From: Neocallimastix lanati (nom. inval.)
Lineage: Eukaryota > Neocallimastigomycota > Neocallimastigomycetes > Neocallimastigales > Neocallimastigaceae
Direction of reading: 5' to 3'
NCBI GenBank assembly: GCA_016946835.1
Contig: JACVTC010000361.1
Location: 1 to 38,656, forward strand
Length of the DNA: 38,656 bases
The notes below the pieces were generated by a model that was not told the DNA's origin, did not search any database, and saw only the letters and a program-made list of their open reading frames with translations. Shown here one piece after another: positions 19,255 through 29,243 of the stretch. The translations under genes and the position numbers were made by a program. Numbering within the stretch: the first letter of the stretch is position 1; each line of letters opens with the position of its first letter.

Positions 19255-20559
19255 ATGGCGGACGCTTCGAAAATTAGAAGAGACTTACCATACTTAGCAA
19301 ATTATGGTAAGGACATAGATTCTTGGATAGAAGATTTCAAAAATGTTATGGAAATTTACAACATCGAGGAACCAAACAGAATTTTTATTTGGGTAAAGAA
19401 CGCAGTAGAGGCTGACATAAAAAACCTTTTAAAATCTTTATGTACTACAAGAAATAATGTTAAAAGGTTTCCCTCATATAAAGAAATCCAGAGAGCCATT
19501 GAAGATTATTTAGAAATTACTCAAAATGATAAGTGTTCAATTTTAAAGGCCTTAAAAATAAAAAGAAATGAAACAATTAAAGGATTTAATTATAATTATT
19601 TAACTCTTTATCATCGACTTGACTTGGAATATAAAAAATTAATATGTGTCGATGATTATTTAAATGCTATACATGATAGGGTATATGTACATTCTCAAGT
19701 AATTTTGGCCAACTGTAAAACATTAACAGAAGCGTTCGAAGTAGCAGAACGTGCAGAAAAAGCTGAAGTACGAACTATAACAAACAAAAATTCTCAGAAT
19801 GTTATGGTATATCAAAACAACATAAATAAAAATAATAACAATTTATTAAATCATCCAATTTATAGGAGCTTAAGAGAACATGGAAATAATTTAGATAATT
19901 CATATCAAGCGTCATCATATGTTATGGGTTATATAAATGAAAACTCCACCAATAATAGAATGTTTACACCAGGTAGATATAGTAACAATAAAAATAAAAG
20001 TTTTAATAATAATAATAATTATTATCACGGAGTAGAACAAATTCAACAAAATAATACTTATGATACAAGAAGATTCTATAATAACTACGAACCAAAAGCT
20101 AGAAAATCAGTTATGTGTTACTCATGTAAACAAGTAGGACATAAAGCTTATGAATGTCCTAATAATAAAAATAATGGTAGTAATAGAAATAATAATCTTT
20201 ATAATATGAATAATAATGATATGGGTAATAATTATAATAATAATTTTGATTATAATAATAATAGTAATAAATATAACAATTATTATAATAATAGTAATAA
20301 AAATGGCTACAATAATTCTTTTAATGGTAGTAATTATTACTTTAATAAAAATAATAAATTTACTGGAAATAATATTGCTAATAGAAATAATCATAATTTT
20401 AATGAGAATAATATTCCCACTGGAAATAATAATTTTAATAGAAATTCTAATGGAATAAATCAGGATATTAATACTACTAGTTCAAATATTAATAGTAATT
20501 TCAAAGCTAATGTAAATAATAATAATAATAATGGAGATAGCTTTAATAATTTAAACTAA
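19255..20559 (+). CDS. gag: E3 Gag polyprotein (434 aa)
   Basis: Capsid-nucleocapsid protein. It starts at ATG 19255 (MADASKIRRDLPYL) after an AT-rich leader with no nearer in-frame ATG. Residues 1-180 resemble a gypsy-type Gag helical region (IDSWIEDFKNVMEIY, ALKIKRNETIKGFN, LTEAFEVAERAEKAE). The middle is Asn-rich. A single zinc knuckle is at C288-C291-H296-C301 (CYSCKQVGHKAYEC). A tail of about 130 residues, mostly Asn with Tyr, Gly, Lys and Phe, follows the finger, which E1, E2 and E4 lack. The last codons TTA AAC TAA form the slippery site. Intact. Confidence 0.92.
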   Translation: MADASKIRRDLPYLANYGKDIDSWIEDFKNVMEIYNIEEPNRIFIWVKNAVEADIKNLLKSLCTTRNNVKRFPSYKEIQRAIEDYLEITQNDKCSILKALKIKRNETIKGFNYNYLTLYHRLDLEYKKLICVDDYLNAIHDRVYVHSQVILANCKTLTEAFEVAERAEKAEVRTITNKNSQNVMVYQNNINKNNNNLLNHPIYRSLREHGNNLDNSYQASSYVMGYINENSTNNRMFTPGRYSNNKNKSFNNNNNYYHGVEQIQQNNTYDTRRFYNNYEPKARKSVMCYSCKQVGHKAYECPNNKNNGSNRNNNLYNMNNNDMGNNYNNNFDYNNNSNKYNNYYNNSNKNGYNNSFNGSNYYFNKNNKFTGNNIANRNNHNFNENNIPTGNNNFNRNSNGINQDINTTSSNINSNFKANVNNNNNNGDSFNNLN

Positions 20560-20582
20560 ATAATGGGAGAAGGACAACTCCC
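20550..20582 (+). promoter_or_regulatory. E3 -1 frameshift signal
   Basis: T-TTA-AAC (20550-20556) is immediately followed by the gag stop. An 8-nt spacer (TAAATAAT) leads to stem 1, GGGAG 20565-20569 with CTCCC 20578-20582, loop AAGGACAA. No convincing downstream partner for this loop was found (only CTTC at 20598-20601 against AAG), so this may be a plain hairpin. Pol is open in the -1 frame from here. Confidence 0.75.
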
Positions 20583-23500
20583 GTTAACCAAACCAAACTT
20601 CAAACTTATAATAAAAATAATAGTATTAATGAAGAATATGTAAATTTAACATACTCTCCCAAGTTAAATAATAATACTATGAAAACAAAAAATAATTATA
20701 ATAATACTAATGATAATAATTTACATAATAATAATAATAATAATAACTTACATAATAATAATAATAATAATAATAATTCATATAATGCTAGTGCAACTTC
20801 AAATAATGATGTAATAAATAATGGATATCCTTATAATGATAATTCACATAATTATGATATAAACAATAATTATTTAAATAAGAATAATAAAATAAATTAT
20901 ACAAACAGTTTATTTGATGATAATCATACAAGTATTGATAATATTTATTCCAATAATAATAATAATAATAACTTAAATAATATAGAATATCTTAGTAAGA
21001 ATACTAGTAACGGTTATAAATTAAATAATAGTAATCATAACAACATCTATGAAAATGACACTATTAATAAACAAGTTAACAATGATGTTAATATAAATAA
21101 TACTTATAAAAATAATAATGATGATCAAAGTAACAATGAAATTGATTTAAATAGAATTTCTATAAATGATAATGAAAAGAAAATTAATAATGAACCTAAT
21201 TCAAATAATATTTATAATAATTTTGATAATTACCATAATGAGGAAATTATCGCTGTTGCCCAAAAGAAAGGTAAAAATAATTCAATAAAAATCTCCCCAT
21301 ATACCAAAGAAATAAAGAAAAAGCTTATAGATAATCCAGTTCCAATTATTACAAATGCTATGAAGAAAAATACTATTATGAAAAGAAAATTAAACGTTAA
21401 TAAATTAGCAACTACAGGAACACCTGATATGATAATAGATGAGGGAGGAACGAATGTCAAACTATCAACAGAAAAAGAAGAAGGTAAAGAATTTAAAGAA
21501 AATAAAGATCATAAAAATGTTACTTTCAATGAATCTATTGAAATTTTTGAGGATTCACAACCACCAACTAATCAAACAATAACTAATAATAATACAAATA
21601 AATTAGAATATTTGGATCTTTCTTATATCAATCAACCAAATATTAGAAATGTAAAAAAAGCGAATAAATTGAATAAAATAAATGAAATACTGAGCAGTAA
21701 CAAAGATGATATACCCATCAATGTTAAAAGTTATTCCAAGCCAGAGAAACACATAAAAATGATGGAAGATTTTAATGAATTTAAAATTAAGGACTTTATC
21801 AAGGAAGTAGCATCAACCGAAGTCATAACGAAGTTAGTATATTTGTTAGACCTGTTTCCAAAGTTCAGGTCAGAATTTACAAAAGCATTAAAATTAACCG
21901 AAGGAAAAGAGAAAATAAAGAAAAATTTGAATACATCTTTAATAAATGTAATGACAATTATAAGCCAACATAAAGTGATTAAAGTTAAAGGCACTGTGGA
22001 TAAGAAACCAGCTGAAATTTTCTTGGACTCGTGTGCTAGCGTTAATTTGATTACCACTACGGCTTTAAAAAAATTTAAAATTAATAAAAATCCTATTGGG
22101 AGAATATCCGAAAAAATTTTTCAGGTATATTCCAACAATTCAACTTGTTCAGATATTTATGAACTAAAAATATCTATTGGAAATTACACTTTTATCGATT
22201 ACTTTAGGAAAATTGATAAGGATGATATCTTTGATATATTAATAGGTATTGACACACTTAAACGAAATAGATTTGATATAAATTTAGTTAATGATACCTT
22301 ATATCATATTGATGAAAATAATAATCCTATAGAATTAGCTTCTTTATTTTATGATGTTAGCTTGAGTCCTTCTGAAAGTACAAATAGAATTAATGACGAA
22401 GAAAATAATATGAATAAGGAGAATAATATAAATAATAATTCTTCTGAAGAGAATGATAAGGATTCTGAAACTAGTTGGAGTGACAATGATAATAATAATG
22501 ATAATAATAATATACTTTTTACATATGCTAAATCAGAGTTACCTAATATTAACATAAATAATTTTAATGTAAAATTACCTTTCTTTAATAGTGTCGACAT
22601 CGATAAAGAAAATAATATCAAAATAAAAACGAATAATAATAAGAATGATGATAAAATTGACAATTATAAAATAAATGATCATAAAATTAATTCTAAAGTT
22701 ACAAACAATATAAATCCCATACTACATTCTAAACTTCCATCAAAAATCGATTCTGATCAAAACGGCAATAACAAATTAAATAGTAATTATAAATTAGTAG
22801 ATAGAAATATTGAAAGGAAAGAATATAAGAATAAAACGGTTGATATTACAACACAATTGATTCCATCTCTTTTATTAATAACTAATGAAGTACTACATAA
22901 TGAAAACGAGGTTTGCACAGACGACACAATATCTAAACTGGAAATGATTCACTCTATTGTAAAAAAATTACCAGAAAATTTGAAAGCTGATGTAGAAAAA
23001 TTATTTTTAAATTATATTAGTGTTCTTGCACTGAAAACTGACGATTTGGGTTCGTCAAAGCTATATCCTCATAGAATTAATTTAATACCAGGAACAACAC
23101 CTATTAAACAGAGGGCCTACCGTATTTCAAAAGTGCAAGCTGATGCACTTAAAAAGGAATTAATTAAACTTATAAATAATAACTTAATTGTCCCTTCTAG
23201 TTCTCCTTGGTCTTCTCCTGTAGTACTGGTACCGAAAAAGAATGGTCAAGTGAGAATGTGTGTTGACTACAGGAAGATTAATAATTGTACATTAAAGGAC
23301 GCTTATGCACTTCCTTTAATAGATGATATACTTTACTATGTTAGCGGTGATATTTCTATTTTGTCTACTATTGATCTCTTCTCAGGGTACCATCAGATTC
23401 CTATGCATTCTGATGATAAAGATATCACTTGCTTTACGACCATTTACGGAAACTTTAATTTTGAAGTTATGCCTTTTGGACTATGCAACGCTCCCGCTAC

Positions 23501-26024
23501 TTTTCAAAGGGAGATGAACAGAATATTTTTTGATTTAATCGGAGTATGTGTTTTTATTTACATAGATGACTTAGTTATTTATTCTCCTTCAACACATCAA
23601 AGACCTAGAAAAAGTATTCCTCATTCTTGCTAATAATGGATTAAAAGTGAATTTTGAAAAATGTGATTTCTTTAAAGAAGAAGTTGAGCTCCTTGGTCAT
23701 ACTCTTTCTACTAAGGGTATAAAACCTATGAATTCTAAAATAAAAGTTATTGCTAATTGGTTACCTCCTTCTAATTTAAAACAGTTACGTTCTTTCTTAG
23801 GGGCAATTGGATATTACCGGAAATTCATTAGCCATTTTGCCCAAATTGCTAAACCTTTATATGATTTAACAAAAAAGAATGTTCCTTTTGTTTGGTCTAC
23901 CGAATCTAATAATGCATTTGAATTTTTAAAAATTCGTCTTATTAATGCACCTATATTGTCACCTCCAAATTTTGATAAACCATTTATTGTTCGTTCAGAT
24001 GCATCTAAATCAGGAATTGGCGGGGTACTACTTCAGTTAGACGATGACAACATTGAGAAGCCATTATATTATGAAAGTAGGACACTTTCCAATTCTGAAA
24101 TCAATTATAGCATTACAGAACTTGAGGGGCTTGCCGCATTTTACTGTGTCATGAAATTTAAACCTTTTCTCACTGGTAATAGTTTTGAGACAATTCTTTA
24201 TACCGATCATAAGCCTTTAGTTTACATATTTAAAAATAAAGAACCTTCTTCAGCAAGGCATGTCAAATGGATAACTGAGTTCAGTATTTTAAAAATTAAA
24301 GTGTTATATGAAGAGGGGAGGAGGAATGTAGTTGCTGATGCACTATCTAGATTACATTCTAACAATGAAAAATATATAATCAAAAATATAAAAAATGATG
24401 ATAAACATATAAAAAAATAAAAATAAAAGAAATAATATAAAAAATTATAATAAAGATGTATTCAACCAAGTTATAAATAATGAAATTCAAAATTGTGAAA
24501 TTAAAAATAATGAAGAAATTAGAAATAAGAAAAATACTAAAATTAATAAAATAAAAGAGTTAGTGGATGAAATTAAGATCAATAGTAATAATGAAAATTA
24601 CAAAATGGAATATGAGGAAATTAAAAATAATGTAAATAACATTAATAAGTTTAATAAGTTTAATAATAAATTACATAATAATAATAGTGAAAATAATGGA
24701 GTGGAAAATAAATTGAATGTGAATTATATGGTATTTCAAACTGAAGAAAATAATAAACATAGTTTTAATAATAATGATAATAATAATAATAATATTAATC
24801 ATGTTAATACTAATAATAATGATATTGATGATAGTACTGAAATACTAAATGATTTCTATAAAAAAATAATAAACCAGAAATTTGTATTAATTGATGGAGT
24901 TCAGTATTATAAAGATAATAATGAATTAAGAAAAGTAATATTTAATGATAATGAAAAATGGGAACTTATTAGTAAAGCTCATTGTTTAGGACATGAAGGT
25001 AACTTTAAAACCTACCATCGTTTGAAAAGGAACTATTATTGGATAGGAATGAATAAGGATATCAGATTATTTATTAAATCTTGTCATGTATGTCAATTAT
25101 GTAAACCACAACCACCGAATGTATTTACAGAAGATTTAGCTACACCCCCAGGTCTACCTTTTACTCGGGTAGGATTGGATTTAGTTGGACCCTTATACGA
25201 ATCTTTCAGAGGTAATAAATATATAATAGTACTTGTAGATTATTTAACAAAATGGGTGGAAGCTGAAGCATTAGCCAAAACAGAATCAGAAGATGTCATT
25301 AGATTTTTAAATAATATATTTTCAAGACACGGGATTCCAGAGATATTAATTACTGATAATGGCCCGCAATTCATATCTGATAAAACAAAAGCTTTCCTAG
25401 ATTTAAATGATGTCTATGTACATTATATTAGTACTTATCATCCTGCTTCTAACGGAGAAGTTGAAAACAGGAATAGAGAAATAGTCAAATATATTAGAAT
25501 TCTTAAAAGCCAATTTAAAGAATTAAGTAAACAAAATCAAGAATGGGATGATATTTTACCTAGTGCACTTTGGGCTTTAAGAACAACAAAAAATGAAGTT
25601 ACTAAATTTAGTAGTTTCGAATTACTCTATGGTAGGAAAGACTTACAACCATTTGAATTAGCAATTAATATTGACAAAAGATTTCCTGAAGAATCAGAAG
25701 AAGAATATTTTGTTCGAAAATTTATTAATCACCATAATTGGATTTCTGAAGCAATCAAAAATATTGAAACTGCAAATGAATTATGGAAAGATAGGAGAAG
25801 ACAGATTAAAAGATTAAGAAGTGAATTCAAACCAGGAGACCTAGTTTTAGTTAGAAATTTCAATCGAAGGAAACTAGACCCTTATTATATCGGACCATTA
25901 AAAATAGTTAAACAGCAATTTAATACTGTCACAGTATGTGATCCTTATACGAACGAAATTGCAGAGAGAAACATTCATCTAAAAAATGTAATTCCATATA
26001 TTAGTAATTTCCTAAATTATAATC

Positions 26025-26029
<5 letters not shown>
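20556..26029 (+). pseudogene. pol: E3 pol, two frame breaks (PR-RT-RNase H-integrase)
   Basis: The pieces are the -1 extension of gag to 23633, 23647-24420, and a frame running to 26029. The first 650 or so codons are Asn/Asp-rich and low in complexity, much longer than in E2. Protease motif FLDSCAS has Cys for Gly, with a normal ILIGID later. RT has YIDD, then loses frame about 10 codons on; comparison with E2 suggests loss of some seven bases. RNase H shows SDAS, LEGLA, TDHKP and ADALSR. The second break is in an A run at about 24408-24420, followed by an Asn-rich spacer. Integrase: HHCC finger, catalytic Asp 25178, Asp 25355 and Glu 25463 (35 residues between the last two), end PYYIGPLKIV. 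No chromodomain. Confidence 0.88.
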
Positions 26030-26072
<43 letters not shown>

Positions 26073-26201
26073 ATGATATATATATAAAAAAAAAAAAAAA
26101 ATTTTGATATATATAAAAAATATAAAAAAAATAAATATAAAAAAAATATTATAAAATATATAATAGTATTATTAGTTTAATAAATATTTTAATATGCTTA
26201 T
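26030..26201 (+). other. E3 3' untranslated A-rich stretch
   Basis: After the pol stop come two poly(A) runs (about 26029-26070 and 26087-26100) and AT-only sequence. Nothing else is seen. Confidence 0.7.
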
Positions 26202-26241
26202 AGACTTCAAGGGACGAAGTCTAAGCTAAGTGGGGGCATCT
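26202..26241 (+). promoter_or_regulatory. E3 hairpin and polypurine tract
   Basis: AGACTTC 26202-26208 pairs with GAAGTCT 26216-26222 around AAGGGAC. Seven bases later GTGGGGGCATCT (26230-26241) abuts the LTR. E4 has the same kind of hairpin (loop AAGAGAC) just before its tract. Confidence 0.72.
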
Positions 26242-26860
26242 TGATGCATGTCCAGTAAAAATAATAGAAAATAATAGAAAAATTATTTAGAAAAATTATT
26301 AATATAAATATTTATTAAAAATTAATTTTATATAATGAATCTTAAAATATATTATTAATATATTATTAAAGATAATTTATTATTATTAATTATTAAAATA
26401 TTAAATTAAATAATAATATTAAAAATATTAAAAGAATTGTTGATAATATAGTAAAATTAGTTATATTAATTATAACGGAGATTGAATGTTTAATTAAATT
26501 GATGTTAATATTAAAATAATTTTTAAATAATGTTAAACAAGATGAATTAATAGTTATAAGTAAAAAGTTATGAATATTTATATTTATTAATTAATTTTAG
26601 TGTTTCGATAAATAAAATTTATAAAATTAGTAAAAATATAATTATGAAAATAATTTATAAATAAATATTTTCTTTTTTTTTAAGGAATAATAATAAAACA
26701 TGTATTTTTTTTTTTTTATGATAAAATATAATAAATAAAATAATAAAAGATAAATAAATAAAAAGTAAATATAATTATTGTAATATAATATTCTTGGAGT
26801 AATTCCCTTTTGCACAAACGCCCAACTAACATATACGGTATTTAATAAAATATCGTATCA
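26242..26860 (+). repeat. E3 3' LTR (619 bp)
   Basis: Copy of 17679-18297, same length and no difference found by eye, including the T runs. Confidence 0.95.
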
Positions 26861-26864
26861 ATTG
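26861..26864 (+). repeat. ATTG junction, E3 / E4
   Basis: Four bases between CA of E3 and TG of E4, shared as target duplication by both. Confidence 0.88.
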
Positions 26865-27543
26865 TGATAAATAACCAAATTATAAATTAAGAAAAATCAA
26901 TAAAATGGAATAATAACCCTCTTAATTAGTTATTGATAATTATAAAATAATATTTTAATAAAAATAAATTAAAAGATTTAAAATTATTAAATAAATATTA
27001 TTTTAATTTAAAGAACAATGTATTTTATATTAAATTATTCTTTTATTTTACTTTAACGATTTTAAATTAAATCTCAGTTTAAATTGATATTAATATTAAT
27101 TAAAAAGAAACTTATTAATAATAACAAAATTGTTTATTTTATCTTAAAAGTGTTTACTTAAAATAATTATATAGTTTTATTTTAAATAATTTAAACTTAA
27201 AAGAAAAATATAAAAACATGTAAATATTTCTTTAAAAATAAAAAAAATCAGAATTCAAGAATTAAAAATTTTAAAATTTAAGTTTTAATAAATTATTTTC
27301 TTTTATTCTCATTTATTTTAAATACTTTTTATTAAGAATATAAATATTCAAAATAATAAAAAGTACAATTTTATATTGATAAATAAAGTTTTATTATAAA
27401 AAAAAAAAACAAATATTCTTTTCTTATTTTAAACTGTAGTGTTTTAATTAACATTTTTGTGTTAATAACTACCTTTTTAATTGACAAATTATTATCACTT
27501 TTAGAAGTAAATTCTAAATTAAGATAATAATCAACATTTGTCA
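26865..27543 (+). repeat. E4 5' LTR (679 bp)
   Basis: Starts TGATAAATAACC, ends CATTTGTCA; repeated at 33217-33895. The U3 tip can fold: AATAAC and AATTAAGA pair with TCTTAATT and GTTATT. TATAAAAA at 27209-27216. The tail also folds: TTGACAAAT with ATTTGTCAA and TATTATC with GATAATA. Confidence 0.95.
27209..27216 (+). promoter_or_regulatory. E4 LTR TATA box
   Basis: TATAAAAA, present also at 33561-33568, about 330 bases before the LTR end. Confidence 0.4.
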
Positions 27544-27546
27544 AAC

Positions 27547-27563
27547 TGGTGGAGAATCCTAAC
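27547..27563 (+). promoter_or_regulatory. E4 tRNA primer-binding site
   Basis: TGGTGGAGAATCCTAAC begins three bases after the LTR. The first 14 bases match E3, so both probably use related tRNAs. Confidence 0.68.
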
Positions 27564-27567
27564 TAAG

Positions 27568-27667
27568 CCCGGTGAGGTAAGTAGAATTCTTTATTCTATA
27601 AAAAAAAAAAAAATTAAAACCCAATGAGGTAATTAAAGTTATTCTTATGTAAAACCCAATGAGGTAA
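27568..27667 (+). repeat. E4 leader: three CCC-RR-TGAGGTAA motifs
   Basis: CCCGGTGAGGTAA at 27568-27580 and CCCAATGAGGTAA at 27620-27632 and 27655-27667. Each could form a tiny CC/GG loop. The first runs into GTAAGT, giving a good splice-donor match (AG|GTAAGT, 27575-27582). These may be the E4 version of the repeated leader motifs. Confidence 0.65.
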
Positions 27668-27859
27668 AATACTTAAGTGAAAATTAATAATAAATAAAAG
27701 AAAACCATTAAATCATAGTTATAAAATATTTAGCAGAAATTAATTAAAATAGATTAATGTAATAATTAATTTAAAATTATTGATATAATTATTTTAAAAA
27801 AAATTATAAGTTACACAATTAATAAAAATATAGTAAATTAAATTATAATTAATTATTAT

Positions 27860-27925
<66 letters not shown>

Positions 27926-28119
27926 ACCATTATAGAACTAGTAATAATATATAATTTTTAGATATTAAAAATTAATCTTAGTTTATATATAAAACAAAGA
28001 AAAGATAATATATATTAAATGAAGAAAATAATAAAATAAGTTAAATAATATAAATAAGTTAAATAATATAAATATAAAATAAGTAAAATAATACAAATAA
28101 TATAAGTAAATAATATATA

Positions 28120-28164
<45 letters not shown>

Positions 28165-28222
28165 CATATATAGTGATACAATAAAGTAGCATATATAAGT
28201 AAAATAAAATAAAATAAAAATA

Positions 28223-28252
<30 letters not shown>
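27668..28252 (+). other. E4 leader, AT-only stretch (no gene)
   Basis: A and TA runs (about 27866-27924, 28121-28160, 28227-28252) and simple AT repeats up to the gag ATG, which directly follows a run of about 25 A. An open frame on the other strand is low-complexity only. Confidence 0.75.
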
Positions 28253-28256
<4 letters not shown>

Positions 28257-29203
28257 AAAATCAAATAAAATTAATAACGTTCAACAGACTTCCCATTCTC
28301 GGAAAAACAAAAGTTGCATTCGATGAATGGAAGTTTGCATTTGAACATTGGTGTCTTACTTTTAAAGTAAGCGAAGAAAGAGAGAAAATAGATTATTTAA
28401 TTGCAATAACAGATGGTGTTGCAAGGACAATAGTTTATAATTCTCTAAATAAAAAAATACCAGATGAATATGATACTATATTAACAAATTTAGCAAAGTA
28501 TTATAAGAAAACTGCGTCAAAGAATTCCAGACTTCTGGAACTTTCATCTATTACTATACGTAAAGATGAAACAATTACAGACTTTGACATACGATTCTCT
28601 GAATTGCAAAACCAAATAAGTAAAACTGTGGTAATCTCAGATGTTATCGTAACATCTTATTATATAAATGCTTTTCGTAATTGGAATAAAATATACGAAA
28701 GCTTAATGGAGGAAGAACCAACAACCTTAGAAGAAGCTCAGAAAATCACTTCGAAGAAAGAAAAGATTATGAACCTTATTAAAGAAAATAAAAATAAAAA
28801 TCCTTCAAAAGAGAAAACTACTAGCCATAATTCTACAAAAAGGCAATCCGAAAGTTCTTATATTAATTTTTATTCTCCAAATAATAAAAATAAGGAAGGA
28901 AATAAAAATAACGCTAATAGTTCAACGTATGGATATCAAAATAAAAATTTTTATAATAATAAATCCTATAATAGTAACTACAATAATAAGTACAATAATT
29001 ATTATCAATATAAAGAACAATTAAATAAAAATACTAATAATAATAGAAATAATGCAAAACAAAGCATAAATGATGAAGAAATAAAAGAAATAACACAAAA
29101 GCTCTCCGACTTAAAAATTAATTTTTGCGTAAATTGTATGAGGATCGGACATAATGAAGTTGACTGCCCAGAATCTGAACAAAATGATGAACGTTTAAAA
29201 TAA
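28253..29203 (+). CDS. gag: E4 Gag polyprotein (316 aa)
   Basis: Starts at ATG 28253 directly after a poly(A) run. Residues 1-190 form a helical Gag region (FDEWKFAFEHWCLTF, LAKYYKKTASKNSRLLELSS, RKDETITDFDIRFSELQNQ), similar in layout to retrotransposon Gag domains. Residues about 190-270 are rich in Asn, Lys, Tyr and Ser. One zinc knuckle at C292-C295-H300-C305 (CVNCMRIGHNEVDC) lies close to the C-terminus. Ends ERLK with TTA AAA TAA as the slippery end. Expected to form particles and bind element RNA. Intact. Confidence 0.92.
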
Positions 29204-29243
29204 ATAATGGGAGTACGCAATCTCCCAATATAAATAAAATTGC
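29194..29243 (+). promoter_or_regulatory. E4 -1 frameshift signal with pseudoknot
   Basis: T-TTA-AAA (29194-29200), gag stop, 8-nt spacer (TAAATAAT), stem 1 GGGAG 29209-29213 with CTCCC 29222-29226, loop TACGCAAT. Loop bases GCAAT (29217-29221) pair with ATTGC (29239-29243) 12 nt downstream. Compared with GAAGC/GCTTC in E1 and E2, stem 2 has changed on both sides. Pol is open in the -1 frame. Confidence 0.83.

Larger units (their letters stand above)
17679..26860 (+). mobile_element. E3: Ty3/gypsy retrotransposon (9.2 kb), pol broken
   Basis: LTRs of 619 bp at both ends appear identical by eye, with ATTG on each side. Gag is open; pol has two frame breaks. It belongs to a lineage distinct from E1/E2: different LTR, Asn-rich tails on Gag and Pol, but the same protease change and frameshift layout. 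Identical LTRs point to recent insertion, so the pol breaks arose just before, during or after it, or are assembly errors. Confidence 0.94.
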
